From NCBI RefSeq assembly GCF_036663835.1, contig NZ_JAXOJT010000001.1, positions 1,612,001-1,676,000 of the forward strand: DNA of 64,000 bases. The letters run 5' to 3'. A model generated the notes under the pieces. The model made no database searches. It saw only the letters and a program-made list of their open reading frames with translations, and had not been told where the DNA came from. Made by a program: the position numbers and the translations under genes. Source of the stretch: Sphingomonas sp. LT1P40 (GTDB lineage Bacteria; Pseudomonadota; Alphaproteobacteria; Sphingomonadales; Sphingomonadaceae). Positions 44,620-52,947 of the stretch are shown one piece after another. Every line of letters begins with the position of its first letter. Position 1 is the first letter of the stretch.

Positions 44620-44649
44620 GTGGATGCTGAAACGAGTTCAGCATGACGG
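44620..44649. repeat. REP palindrome, right copy flanking the GIY-YIG gene
   Basis: GTGGATGCTGAAACGAG through GCATGACGG, the reverse complement of 44224-44253 with one mismatch. It contains a perfect TGCTGAA-ACGAG-TTCAGCA hairpin. It lies between the ruvA stop (26 bases away) and the GIY-YIG start. Confidence 0.9.
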
Positions 44650-44674
44650 TGGTAGTTGGGGTGGGGTTGGGGCG

Positions 44675-45274
44675 TCACTTCGCCGCCTTCCGCAGCGCGA
44701 GCCGGACCAGCGCGTCCAGCGTCGCCCCTGCCCCAAGCTCGTCGTTCGCGGCGTTCACCGCCATGCTCGCCTCGGCTGGTTTGAAGCCCAGGTTCATCAG
44801 CGCCGACACCGCGTCGTTCGCGGTGCTGCCCGCCGGGGCCGCCACGCCTGCGCCGCCACCGCCCAGCGCGATGCCGCCGGCCTTGTCCTTCAATTCGTTG
44901 ACGATGCGTTGCGCCAGTTTCGGGCCGACGCCATTCGCCCGCGCGATCATGGCGGCGTCGGCGCGGGCGACGGCGGTTTGCGCTTCGGCGGGGGAGAGGA
45001 TCGAGAGGATGGCGAGCGCGACCTTGGCCCCTACCCCCTGCACGCTGGTCAGCAGCTTGAACCAGTCGCGTTCCTCGGCAGACGCGAAGCCCATCAGGCG
45101 CATCGAGTCCTCGCTCACCAGCATTTCGGTGTGAATCGTGACGAAATCACCGACGCCGCCCAATGCCTCCAGCGTCTTGGCCGATGCGCCGACAAGATAG
45201 CCGACGCCGTTCACGTCGATCACTGCGTGGTCCGCCCCGGTGGCGGCGAGGTGGCCGTTGAGATGGGCGATCAT
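44675..45274 (-). CDS. ruvA: Holliday-junction binding protein RuvA
   Basis: A 199-residue RuvA that tetramerises on Holliday junctions and recruits RuvB. N-terminal OB fold ([19 protein letters not shown]), helix-hairpin-helix motifs ([36 protein letters not shown]) and C-terminal RuvB-binding domain ([16 protein letters not shown]). ATG 45274 is preferred over a start three codons earlier. A 159-base gap from ruvC with palindromic elements suggests its own promoter. Confidence 0.97.
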   Translation of the reverse strand: MIAHLNGHLAATGADHAVIDVNGVGYLVGASAKTLEALGGVGDFVTIHTEMLVSEDSMRLMGFASAEERDWFKLLTSVQGVGAKVALAILSILSPAEAQTAVARADAAMIARANGVGPKLAQRIVNELKDKAGGIALGGGGAGVAAPAGSTANDAVSALMNLGFKPAEASMAVNAANDELGAGATLDALVRLALRKAAK

Positions 45275-45284
45275 GGCCGACACC

Positions 45285-45338
45285 TGTCAACTTCGATTGA
45301 CAGTCTTGACGGAATCGCACGGTTGTCATGCGTGACAA
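45285..45338 (-). promoter_or_regulatory. GTCAA/TGACA motif cluster upstream of ruvA
   Basis: Read toward ruvA, CGCATGACAA, an 11-base spacer and CGTCAAGACTGTCAA end 22 bases before the ATG, nearly the same element as before ubiA. It overlaps two inverted repeats, TTGTCA-TGCG-TGACAA (45323-45338) and TGTCAA-CTTCGA-TTGACA (45285-45302). Probably a promoter with regulator sites. Confidence 0.55.
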
Positions 45339-45393
45339 GACTGCGTGCGTGTGGGGGTGTCCGGGGCTGGGTCAGGTCGCTGTTCACAGCCCG

Positions 45394-45408
45394 GTACATA
45401 AGCGGAAC
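45394..45408 (-). promoter_or_regulatory. LexA-box-like sequence upstream of ruvA
   Basis: On the minus strand GTTCCGCTTATGTAC matches seven of eight defined bases of the alphaproteobacterial SOS box GTTC-N7-GTTC. It lies about 120 bases before the ruvA start, in the ruvC-ruvA gap. ruv genes are often SOS-controlled, but one mismatch and the distance make this tentative. Confidence 0.25.
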
Positions 45409-45433
45409 GGTGTGATGTAGGAAAGGGAAAAGG

Positions 45434-45919
45434 TCAGGGGATGCGGCGAGCGCTGGCCATGTGGTGCGCGTGGCAGATCGCGACCGCGAGTGCGTCGGCA
45501 GCGTCGGGGCCGTCGATCTTCGTGCCGGGGAGCAGGCGAGCGACCATCGCGTGGACTTGCGCCTTTTCCGCACTGCCGGTGCCGACGACGGATTTCTTGA
45601 CCAGCCGCGCGGCATATTCGCCGACATCGATGCCGGTGCGTGCCGCCGCGCAGATGACGACGCCGCGCGCCTGGCCGAGCTTGAGGGTGGATTGGGGGTT
45701 GGCGTTGACGAAGACTTCCTCGACCGCGGCGGCGTCGGGGGCGTGGTCGGTGAGGAGCGCTGACAGCATTGCATCAAGATGCGCGAGGCGGCGCGGCAGC
45801 GTTGCGGCGCTGTCGGTCTTCAGGCGACCGTTGGCGAGGTGGGACAGGCGATTGCCCTCGGCGCGGATGAGGCCCCAGCCGGTGGTGCCAAGGCCGGGGT
45901 CGAGGCCGAGGATGATCAA
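45434..45919 (-). CDS. ruvC: Holliday-junction resolvase RuvC
   Basis: A 161-residue RNase H-fold endonuclease that cuts Holliday junctions. Catalytic acidic residues are visible: Asp in [14 protein letters not shown], Glu in [11 protein letters not shown], and the Asp pair in [14 protein letters not shown]. The TTG start at 45919 overlaps the stop of the upstream membrane-protein gene (TTTGA) and matches the family N-terminus; the long open frame upstream is a shadow. Confidence 0.97.
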   Translation of the reverse strand: MIILGLDPGLGTTGWGLIRAEGNRLSHLANGRLKTDSAATLPRRLAHLDAMLSALLTDHAPDAAAVEEVFVNANPQSTLKLGQARGVVICAAARTGIDVGEYAARLVKKSVVGTGSAEKAQVHAMVARLLPGTKIDGPDAADALAVAICHAHHMASARRIP

Positions 45920-46266
45920 AGCCGCAGGCCGAACCGCGGCCCGATCGTCGTCATGCCCAAATACAGCGCAACGGTGAGCGCGCAGCCCGCAAGCAGCGCG
46001 ATCCAGAAACTGACGCCGCTGCGCAACAGCATCGGGATCAGCAGGAACATCGGCAGCGACGGCAGCACGTACCAGAAGGTCGCCTCCGCATGATGCGCCA
46101 TGTTTTCCGCGTCTGGACGCCCGCTCCACAGCAGAATCATGCCCAGAATTGAAATCAGCGGCAGCGACGCAACCAGCGCCGCCATCGCGGGTTGGCGCTT
46201 ACCGATTTCCGCGATCGCCACGATCAGCGCGCCGGACAGCAGCGCCTTGGCAATCAGCGCCCACAT
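45916..46266 (-). CDS. Small membrane protein, DUF3147-like
   Basis: A 116-residue protein with four hydrophobic segments ([74 protein letters not shown]). It resembles the DUF3147 group of small membrane proteins. ATG 46266 shares its A with the yebC stop (TAATG), and its own stop overlaps the ruvC start, so it is embedded in a tightly coupled yebC-DUF-ruvC unit. Function unknown. Confidence 0.8.
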   Translation of the reverse strand: MWALIAKALLSGALIVAIAEIGKRQPAMAALVASLPLISILGMILLWSGRPDAENMAHHAEATFWYVLPSLPMFLLIPMLLRSGVSFWIALLAGCALTVALYLGMTTIGPRFGLRL

Positions 46267-47009
46267 TATCCGAGCTTTTCCATCACCGCGTCGGAGACTT
46301 CGTAGTTCCCCCACACCGTCTGCACATCGTCGTCATCGTCGAGCGCGTCGATCAGCTTGAACAGGGTCGCGGCGTCGCCTTCGTCGACTTCGACCATCGT
46401 TTGCGGGCGCCAGGCGAGTTTTGCGCCTTCGGCTTCGCCCAGCACGGCTTCCAGCGCCTTGGCGACTTCGTGGAGGTCGCCATTCGCGGTCCAGATTTCG
46501 TGGCCATCCTCGGATGACGTGACGTCCTCGGCCCCGGCTTCCAGCGCCGCCTCGAACACCTTCTCGGCGTCGCCGACACTGGCAGGATAGTTGATCAGGC
46601 CGACGCGGTCGAAGGCGTGGCTGACCGAGCCGGACGCGCCGAGGTTGCCGCCATTTTTCGACACCGCCGTGCGGACGTTGGTGGCGGTGCGGTTGCGGTT
46701 GTCGCTCAGCGCTTCGATAATCAGGGACACGCCGCCAGGGCCAAAGCCCTCGTAACGGATTTCCTCGTAATTCTCCGCGTCGCCCTTGCTCGCCTTGTCG
46801 ATCGCGCGCTGGATATTGTCCTTGGGCACCGACTGCGCCTTGGCCGCGTTGATCGCGGCGCGCAGGCGCGGGTTCATGTCGGGATCGGGCAGGCCCATCT
46901 TGGCCGCGACGGTGATTTCGCGGCTGAGCTTGCTGAACATGCCGGAGCGCTTCTTATCCTGCGCGCCCTTGCGGTGCATGATGTTCTTGAACTTGGAATG
47001 GCCTGCCAT
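46266..47009 (-). CDS. yebC: YebC/PmpR family protein
   Basis: A 247-residue YebC protein. Start [20 protein letters not shown] is diagnostic, followed by the NIQRAIDKA and [19 protein letters not shown] segments and the acidic C-terminal domain. Such proteins are reported as transcriptional regulators or translation factors easing proline-stretch stalling. Position directly upstream of ruvC is common in bacteria. Confidence 0.97.
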   Translation of the reverse strand: MAGHSKFKNIMHRKGAQDKKRSGMFSKLSREITVAAKMGLPDPDMNPRLRAAINAAKAQSVPKDNIQRAIDKASKGDAENYEEIRYEGFGPGGVSLIIEALSDNRNRTATNVRTAVSKNGGNLGASGSVSHAFDRVGLINYPASVGDAEKVFEAALEAGAEDVTSSEDGHEIWTANGDLHEVAKALEAVLGEAEGAKLAWRPQTMVEVDEGDAATLFKLIDALDDDDDVQTVWGNYEVSDAVMEKLG

Positions 47010-47069
47010 GGGTGGTCCCGTAAATTTGAATGCGCGTCTCTAGGACAGGGGCGGGTCGCGGTGCAATGC

Positions 47070-47393
47070 CTAGCCGCTGACCGTCACCGCCGTGCCGGAG
47101 GCGGAGACCATCAGCATCGATCCGTTCTTGCCGATCACCTCGTAATCGAAGTCGATGCCGATCACGCCGTTCGCACCCAGCGCCTGAGCCTCAGCCGACA
47201 GTTCGTCGAGCGCGGTCTTGCGGGCTTCCTTGAGCGGGCGTTCATAGCTGCCCGAACGCCCGCCGACGATGTCGCGGATGCCCGCAAACAGGTCGCGGAA
47301 GATGTTTGCCCCGATGATGACTTCCGCGGTCACGATGCCGTGATAGCGCGTGACCGTCTTGCCATCGAGTGTGGATGTCGTGGTCAGAATCAT
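47070..47393 (-). CDS. YbjQ family (UPF0145) protein
   Basis: A 107-residue YbjQ/UPF0145 protein, often named heavy-metal-binding domain, that forms pentamers. Signatures: [35 protein letters not shown] and [15 protein letters not shown]. Role uncertain. Separated by 29 bases from the GapR gene upstream. Confidence 0.93.
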   Translation of the reverse strand: MILTTTSTLDGKTVTRYHGIVTAEVIIGANIFRDLFAGIRDIVGGRSGSYERPLKEARKTALDELSAEAQALGANGVIGIDFDYEVIGKNGSMLMVSASGTAVTVSG

Positions 47394-47422
47394 CTTTGGC
47401 CTCCCGGTTGGAAGGCCAAAGC

Positions 47423-47662
47423 TTACGCCATTCCGAGCGCCGCGCGATAGGTGTCGAGCAGCGCATCCTGCTCGTCGAGCTGGTGCTTCTCCATCTTTCG
47501 CAGGCGGATGATGGTGCGCATGATTTTCGCATCGAAACCGGTCGCCTTGGCCTCGCCATAGACATCCTTGATGTCGTCGGCGATGCCCTTCTTTTCCTCT
47601 TCCAGCCGCTCGATCCGCTCGATCAGAAGGCGCAGCTGCTCGGCCGAAATCGAGTCACTCAT
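47423..47662 (-). CDS. gapR: GapR-type nucleoid-associated protein (DUF2312)
   Basis: A 79-residue DUF2312 protein. The sequence [20 protein letters not shown] followed by [20 protein letters not shown] is the family core: a long coiled-coil helix and basic patches that encircle DNA. In Caulobacter, GapR binds AT-rich, overtwisted DNA and helps topoisomerases during replication and transcription. Typical of alphaproteobacteria. Followed by the YbjQ gene. Confidence 0.95.
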   Translation of the reverse strand: MSDSISAEQLRLLIERIERLEEEKKGIADDIKDVYGEAKATGFDAKIMRTIIRLRKMEKHQLDEQDALLDTYRAALGMA

Positions 47663-47763
47663 GGCTTGCTCCCAAATGGTAAAGCGGGGCGTCTAACGGC
47701 TGGGTCGGGCAGCGCAAGGGGCAGCCCTGAGCGATCTGTGGAAAGTGCGATGGATGCTCCCGA

Positions 47764-48885
47764 TCAGGGTTTGCGCGGCTTGCGGCGTTCCATCGGTTCG
47801 CTCGGCTTGTAGCGTTCGGACAGCGCCTCCGCCTCGGCCGGGGCGATGCCTTCGCGGGTCAGTGCCTCGACCAGTGCGCGTTCGGGGGCGACCGCGATGT
47901 TCGGTACGACGCCGGTCCCTTCCCAACCGTCGCCGCCGGGGAAATAGCTGCGGCCGACGGGAATGAAGGCGCTGTAGCCGCCACCCAGCGGTGCGGTGCC
48001 GCCATAATGGCCCGCGCCCGCGGTGGTCGCGCCGATAAGCGTGGCGCGCTTCGTCCCCTTGAAGGCGGAGGCGAGATGCTCGGCGGCAGAGCCGGTGCGC
48101 GGCGAGGTCAAATAGTAGATTTTCGCCTTTGCCCAGGGCGATTGCGGCAAAGCGGGGACGACGCGATGCTCGGCGCGGTAATATTCCGCCGGCGCATCGA
48201 CTTTGACCAGCGAGCGGAACGGCAACCCGCCCTGAGCCTCCGCGACCGAGGCGCGGGTGTCCATCGTCATCACCGCTTGCGCTTGGGTGAAGATGCGCGG
48301 GAACAGAATGTCCATCTCGTCCAGCCCGCCGCCGCGATGGGTGCGCGCGTCGATGATGAGGACCTTTGCCCCCGCATTCGTGTCGAGGAACGCGGCGAAC
48401 GCCTTCAGCGTATCGGGCTGGCCGTAAAAGCCGTTGAAGCGGACAAAGGCGATGCCGGGGGCGATCATCCCCGCCTGCTCCATCGGCGGTGGCGGGAGCG
48501 GCACGTTGTCGACCTTTTGCTGGGTCGAGGGCGCGCCGACGCGCTGCGACTGCGGACCGCCGGGCGCGAACATGGCGAGGTGGCCGTCGGGGGCGACTCC
48601 CTGAAGATCGGCGGTGACTGCGGTGGCGAGCGCCTGCGCGTCGGTCGTGCCGTCATAGCCGCCCGCCGCCAGCTTGGTGCGCAGCGCGGCTGCGTAGCGC
48701 TTTGCCGTGTCGGGAAAGACGAAGTTCTTCTCCAGCTCGTCGGCGAAGGTGGCGATCGCCTTTTTCGCGGCGGCGGCGTCATAGGCCGGGGCGGCGGCGG
48801 GCGCGGGTGCGGGCGCTTTGGTCTGCGCCATCGCGAACGGGGTCAGCGCCGCCAGTGTCATCGCCGCGATAATCTCCTTACGCAT
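47764..48885 (-). CDS. Secreted S41 family (C-terminal processing-type) peptidase
   Basis: A 373-residue exported protein with a signal peptide (MRKEIIAAMTLAALTPFAMAQ) and alanine/proline-rich linker. The S41 domain shows IIDARTHRGGGLDEMDILFP and KIYYLTSPRTGSAAEHLASA, with the likely nucleophile Ser in TGSAAE and the lysine/oxyanion region GTKRATLIGATTAGAGHY. No PDZ domain is evident. The C-terminus is basic. Divergent from the Lrp-type regulator, which might control it. Confidence 0.88.
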   Translation of the reverse strand: MRKEIIAAMTLAALTPFAMAQTKAPAPAPAAAPAYDAAAAKKAIATFADELEKNFVFPDTAKRYAAALRTKLAAGGYDGTTDAQALATAVTADLQGVAPDGHLAMFAPGGPQSQRVGAPSTQQKVDNVPLPPPPMEQAGMIAPGIAFVRFNGFYGQPDTLKAFAAFLDTNAGAKVLIIDARTHRGGGLDEMDILFPRIFTQAQAVMTMDTRASVAEAQGGLPFRSLVKVDAPAEYYRAEHRVVPALPQSPWAKAKIYYLTSPRTGSAAEHLASAFKGTKRATLIGATTAGAGHYGGTAPLGGGYSAFIPVGRSYFPGGDGWEGTGVVPNIAVAPERALVEALTREGIAPAEAEALSERYKPSEPMERRKPRKP

Positions 48886-49003
48886 CAAGTCTATCTCCGT
48901 TGAACATCACTAACGTGTTATACTTGACTAATACGCCTTTTGAAGTCGATTTTAACGGGCTATGTGCCTGAAATCGGCATTCTGGCGGGGTGATGCGACG
49001 GCG

Positions 49004-49489
49004 ATGGGCAAGCTCGACGGATTCGATATCCAGCTCCTCAACCTTTTGCAGTCGGACGCGCTGGCGACCGCTGAAGCGCTGGCGGCGCAGGTCCCGCTGT
49101 CGGCATCGGCGGTGACGCGGCGGGTGCGACGGTTGCGCGGCGAGGGGTGGATCGCGGCGGACGTGGCGGTGGTGTCGCCCAGGCTCAGCGAGAAGCGGCT
49201 GCGCGCGCTGGTGACGGTGCAGGTGCACGAACATGCCGAGGAACGCGGCATTGCGGCGTTGCGCGAGCGGCTGGCGGCGGCGGACGAGGTGCAGATGATC
49301 CTCGACATTGCGGGCGCGGACGATCTGGCGGTGCTGGTGTCGGCACGCGACATGAACGATTACAATGCGCTGACCGCCCGGCTGCTGGAGAGTGATCCGG
49401 CGGTGCGGCGATACGAGACGAGCTTCGTCAAGCGGGTGCACAAGCAGGTGGCGAGCGTGCCGCTGAAGGATGGCGATCAGGAGAGGTAG
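49004..49489 (+). CDS. Lrp/AsnC family transcriptional regulator
   Basis: A 161-residue Lrp-type regulator. N-terminal winged HTH (LDGFDIQLLNLLQSDALATAEALAAQV... SASAVTRRVRRLRGEGWI) and C-terminal RAM ligand-binding domain (VQMILDIAGADDLAVLVSAR). Start chosen at MGKLDGFDI; an in-frame ATG 14 codons upstream is less typical. Divergent from the S41 peptidase across a 118-base, AT-richer gap that must hold both promoters; four bases upstream of the DoxX gene. Confidence 0.93.
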   Translation: MGKLDGFDIQLLNLLQSDALATAEALAAQVPLSASAVTRRVRRLRGEGWIAADVAVVSPRLSEKRLRALVTVQVHEHAEERGIAALRERLAAADEVQMILDIAGADDLAVLVSARDMNDYNALTARLLESDPAVRRYETSFVKRVHKQVASVPLKDGDQER

Positions 49490-49492
49490 GCG

Positions 49493-49918
49493 ATGACGAG
49501 ACGGAAATGGCTGACGCTGCCGGGACTGGCGCGGGGTGGCGATGTGGCGTTGCTGGCGGCGCGCGTGGCGGTCGGCGCGTTCCTGATCTGGGGGGTGTGG
49601 GACAATGTCGTCAGCGCCGATCGCATGGCCGAGTTTCGCGGGTTCCTGGCCGCCAAGGGGTTCGCCATGCCGGGGGTCATGGCACCGCTGTCGGTCTATG
49701 CGCAGTTTCTGGTCGGCGTGGCGTTCATTGCCGGATTCGCAACGCGCTGGGCCGGGCTGGTGTGCGCGTTCAACTTCGTCGTCGCGCTGGTGATGGTCGA
49801 TGCGGCGCTCGGCATTCGCGCGGCATTTCCGGCGGCGGCCCTGGTGTTGTTCGGACTGATCTTTGCCACAATCGGCGCGGGGGGCATTTCGATCGATGGG
49901 GTAAGGCGGGGGCGGTAG
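49493..49918 (+). CDS. DoxX family membrane protein
   Basis: A 141-residue DoxX-like protein with four transmembrane segments, the first around VAVGAFLIWGVWDNVVSADR and the second around APLSVYAQFLVGVAFIAGF; the PGVMAPLSVYAQFLVG and FATRWAGLVCAFNFVVAL stretches fit the family. Often linked to redox or terminal oxidase functions. Probably cotranscribed with the Lrp regulator three bases upstream. Confidence 0.9.
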   Translation: MTRRKWLTLPGLARGGDVALLAARVAVGAFLIWGVWDNVVSADRMAEFRGFLAAKGFAMPGVMAPLSVYAQFLVGVAFIAGFATRWAGLVCAFNFVVALVMVDAALGIRAAFPAAALVLFGLIFATIGAGGISIDGVRRGR

Positions 49919-49933
49919 CCATCCGGTGAGGGA

Positions 49934-50010
<77 letters not shown>

Positions 50011-50041
50011 AGAGCCGTAGTCCCGTGCGAGAGCGCGGCAC

Positions 50042-51310
50042 CTAGACGGGCGGTTCGGGGCTGTCAACCGGCGTTTCGCGCCCCGCTTCGTGATTGTGCA
50101 TCGGGCGCGGCGGCGGCGCGTTTCCGCCCGCGACCAGCGTGCCGTGCTCGAACAGGAAACCGGCGATATCGGGCTTGCCGGCAGCGTTCAGCACGGTCTG
50201 AATGATGATGAGCAGCGGCACCGCGAGCAGCGCCCCGGCGGTGCCCCAGACCCAGCCGAAAAAGCTCAATGAGACGAGGATCATGATCGGATTTATGGTC
50301 AGGCGGCGGCCGACGACCAGCGGGGTGATCAGATTCGCCTCGATCAGATGCATCCCCGCCATCAGCGCAGCGGGGAGCAGTGCCATCCACACATCGTTAT
50401 AGGTCATCAGCCCGCCCATCGCGAGCAGCACCGCGGCGAAGATCGGGCCGAGATAGGGGATGTAGTTGAGCAAGGCGACGATCCCGCCCCACATCAGCGG
50501 GGTGGGCATGTCGATCGCCCACAGCGCCCCCGCGACGAGCAGCCCCAGCGTCACATTGATGATCGTGATCGTGCCGAGATAGGCCGAGGTATCGTCGACG
50601 ACGTCCTGAATCACGCGCGCGGTCGCCATCGCGCCGCCGAAGCTGGTGCGGCTGGTAATCGCCTTGCGCCGCAACCGGGTCCAGCCGGAGAGGAAGAAGA
50701 AGATCACGAGGATGGCGAAGAACATCTCCAGAAACGCCGTCGGCGCCGAGGTGGCGGCGAATTCGAGGATCGAGCGCGGCGGTTCTGCCGCCGTCGCGGT
50801 CTGGCGGATCGGGCGCTGGGCGAATTCCTGAATCGTCTTGTTCACGAACGCTTCGAGGTTTGAATAGAAGTCGATCAGCGGCTTCACGTTCGACTGGATA
50901 TTGTCGATCCGCTCCGGAATCACGGTCAGCCAGCCCCAGGCGGGCACGACGATCGACACGAGCGCGGCGTTGGCGGCGGTCAGGAACAGCAGCACGCAGA
51001 TCAGCGACGCAAGCGGCGCGGGCACGCGATGCCGCTCCAGCCATTCCAGGATCGGGACCAGCGCGATGGCGATGACGATCGCGGCGGTCAGCGGCAGGAA
51101 AAAAGGTGACCCGGCCTGAAGCGCGAACGGGATCGCCAGCACCAGCCCGATGCCCGCCATCAGCGTGAGCGCGGCAAGCAGCCGGTCGCGGCGATTCTCG
51201 GCTTCGGTGTCTCCGGCCACGGGTGTGACCATCGGATGGCGCGGCGGCGACGGGGTCGAGACCGCCCCCTCCCCTGCATCCAACGGATCCCTGCTAATGC
51301 CGTCGGCCAA
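50042..51310 (-). CDS. AI-2E family transporter (PerM/TqsA-like permease)
   Basis: A 422-residue inner-membrane permease with about eight transmembrane segments. Family hallmarks: FFLPLTAAIVIAIALVPILEW near the N-terminus, VALLNYIPYLGPIFAAVLLA, and LIEANLITPLVVGRRLTINPI. Members export autoinducer-2 or move other solutes; the substrate is not predictable. The N-terminal 35 residues are soluble and may include an overlong start. Lies between tRNA-Asp and the divergent glpK. Confidence 0.92.
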   Translation of the reverse strand: MADGISRDPLDAGEGAVSTPSPPRHPMVTPVAGDTEAENRRDRLLAALTLMAGIGLVLAIPFALQAGSPFFLPLTAAIVIAIALVPILEWLERHRVPAPLASLICVLLFLTAANAALVSIVVPAWGWLTVIPERIDNIQSNVKPLIDFYSNLEAFVNKTIQEFAQRPIRQTATAAEPPRSILEFAATSAPTAFLEMFFAILVIFFFLSGWTRLRRKAITSRTSFGGAMATARVIQDVVDDTSAYLGTITIINVTLGLLVAGALWAIDMPTPLMWGGIVALLNYIPYLGPIFAAVLLAMGGLMTYNDVWMALLPAALMAGMHLIEANLITPLVVGRRLTINPIMILVSLSFFGWVWGTAGALLAVPLLIIIQTVLNAAGKPDIAGFLFEHGTLVAGGNAPPPRPMHNHEAGRETPVDSPEPPV

Positions 51311-51381
51311 TTGTCACCACCTCTCTCGCCGCCGACATTAGCGCGATTTGCGTCGCATGTAATCCCGGCTAACGTGTCCGG

Positions 51382-52851
51382 ATGGGAGAGAAATTACTGG
51401 TCATCGACGAGGGCACCACGTCTACGCGGGCGATGTTGTTCGCACCGGATGGAACATGCTTGGCAAGCGAATCCGCCGAGCTGGAGCAGCAATATCCCGG
51501 TGCCGGGCTGGTCGAGCATGACGCCGCCGAAATCTGGGACAAGACGCTGCGATGCGCGCAGGCAATAGTCGATGCGGCGGGCGGCCCTGACCAGATCGCT
51601 GCGATCGGCATCACCAACCAGCGCGAGACGATCGTTTTCTGGGACAAGACCACGGGCGAACCATTGGCCCCCGCCATTGTGTGGCAGGACCGGCGCAGTG
51701 CCGCCATCTGCCGCGAATTGAAGGAGCGCGGCGAGGAAGCGGGGGTGCAGGCGCGGACGGGGTTGCTGCTCGATCCCTATTTCAGCGGAACCAAGATCAA
51801 ATGGGCGATGGCCAATTGGCCGCAATTGCGCGCGGCGGGCGACAGGCTGGCGATCGGTACGATCGAGTCGTGGCTGGTGTGGAAGCTGACCGGCGGACTG
51901 CATGTCACCGACGCGACCAATGCTTCGCGCACGTTGTTGATGGGCCTGGGCAGTGGGGCGTGGAGCGACGGGTTGCTCGACCTGTTCGACTGCCCGCGCG
52001 ACGCGCTGCCCGAGATTGTCGATTGCGCGGGCGAATTCGGGTTCACGACCTTGTTCGGCGGTCGGATTCCGATTTGCGGCCTGGCCGGCGACCAGCAATC
52101 GGCGACGATCGGTCAGGCCTGTCTGGCCAAGGGCGAGACCAAGGCGACGTTTGGGACCGGCGCGTTCGTGCTGACCAATGCCGGGACGTCGCAGCCGACA
52201 TCGAAGCACCGGCTGTTATCGACGGTGCTGTGGCAATTGGCCGGGCGACGGACCTATGCGATCGAGGGATCGGTGTTCGTCGCGGGGAGCCTGATCCAGT
52301 GGCTGCGCGATTCGCTCGGGTTGATCGCACGGGCGGATGAGAGCGAAGGGCTGGCGCGGTCTTTGGCGACCAATGGCGGCGTCTATCTGGTACCCGCTTT
52401 GGCCGGGCTTGGCGCGCCGTGGTGGGAGCCGGAGGCGCGCGGATCGATCAGCGGCCTCAGCCTCGCCAGCACCCGCGCCCACATCGTCCGCGCCGCGCTG
52501 GAGGCGATGGCGCACCAGAGCCACGACCTGAAGACGGCGTTTGCGGCGGACGGGGCGGACTGGTCGCGGCTGCGCATCGACGGCGGCATGGTGGCAAACG
52601 ACTGGATCGCACAGGATCTGGCGGATGTGCTGGATGTGAGGGTCGAGCGGCCCGCGTTCACGGAGACGACCGCGCTGGGGGCGGCGATGCTGGCGGGCGT
52701 GGGTTCGGGCATGTTTTCCGGGCTGGAGGACGCGGCGGCGATGCGGGGGAAGGTCGAGATGTTCGAGCCAGGGATGGCTATTGCAGTGCGGGATGCGCGG
52801 CTGAAGGGGTGGCGGGGGGCTGTGGGGGCTGTCGTGTCAGCCGTCGAATGA
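51382..52851 (+). CDS. glpK: Glycerol kinase
   Basis: A 489-residue FGGY-family kinase phosphorylating glycerol to glycerol-3-phosphate. Seen: DEGTTSTRAMLF (phosphate loop 1), GITNQRETIVFWDKTTG, GTIESWLVWKLTGG, KATFGTGAFVLTNAG (adenosine/phosphate 2 motif) and IDGGMVANDWIAQ near the C-terminus. Length and order match GlpK. No glpF or glpD is adjacent, which is unusual for a catabolic operon, so it may act in housekeeping glycerol salvage. Divergent from the AI-2E permease. Confidence 0.95.
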   Translation: MGEKLLVIDEGTTSTRAMLFAPDGTCLASESAELEQQYPGAGLVEHDAAEIWDKTLRCAQAIVDAAGGPDQIAAIGITNQRETIVFWDKTTGEPLAPAIVWQDRRSAAICRELKERGEEAGVQARTGLLLDPYFSGTKIKWAMANWPQLRAAGDRLAIGTIESWLVWKLTGGLHVTDATNASRTLLMGLGSGAWSDGLLDLFDCPRDALPEIVDCAGEFGFTTLFGGRIPICGLAGDQQSATIGQACLAKGETKATFGTGAFVLTNAGTSQPTSKHRLLSTVLWQLAGRRTYAIEGSVFVAGSLIQWLRDSLGLIARADESEGLARSLATNGGVYLVPALAGLGAPWWEPEARGSISGLSLASTRAHIVRAALEAMAHQSHDLKTAFAADGADWSRLRIDGGMVANDWIAQDLADVLDVRVERPAFTETTALGAAMLAGVGSGMFSGLEDAAAMRGKVEMFEPGMAIAVRDARLKGWRGAVGAVVSAVE

Positions 52852-52947
52852 TTGGAGCGTGCTGGAGATGAGGCCCCGCTCAAGGCCGGGGGGACGATAG
52901 GGGTTGCGATAAATTGAACGCTTCGCCCGTGCGACCGTTAGCCCCTG

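Noticed and set aside
42841..44650. CRISPR-like array among the GC-rich repeats
   Set aside because: Only isolated palindromes and one inverted pair; there is no regular repeat-spacer periodicity and no cas gene in the window.
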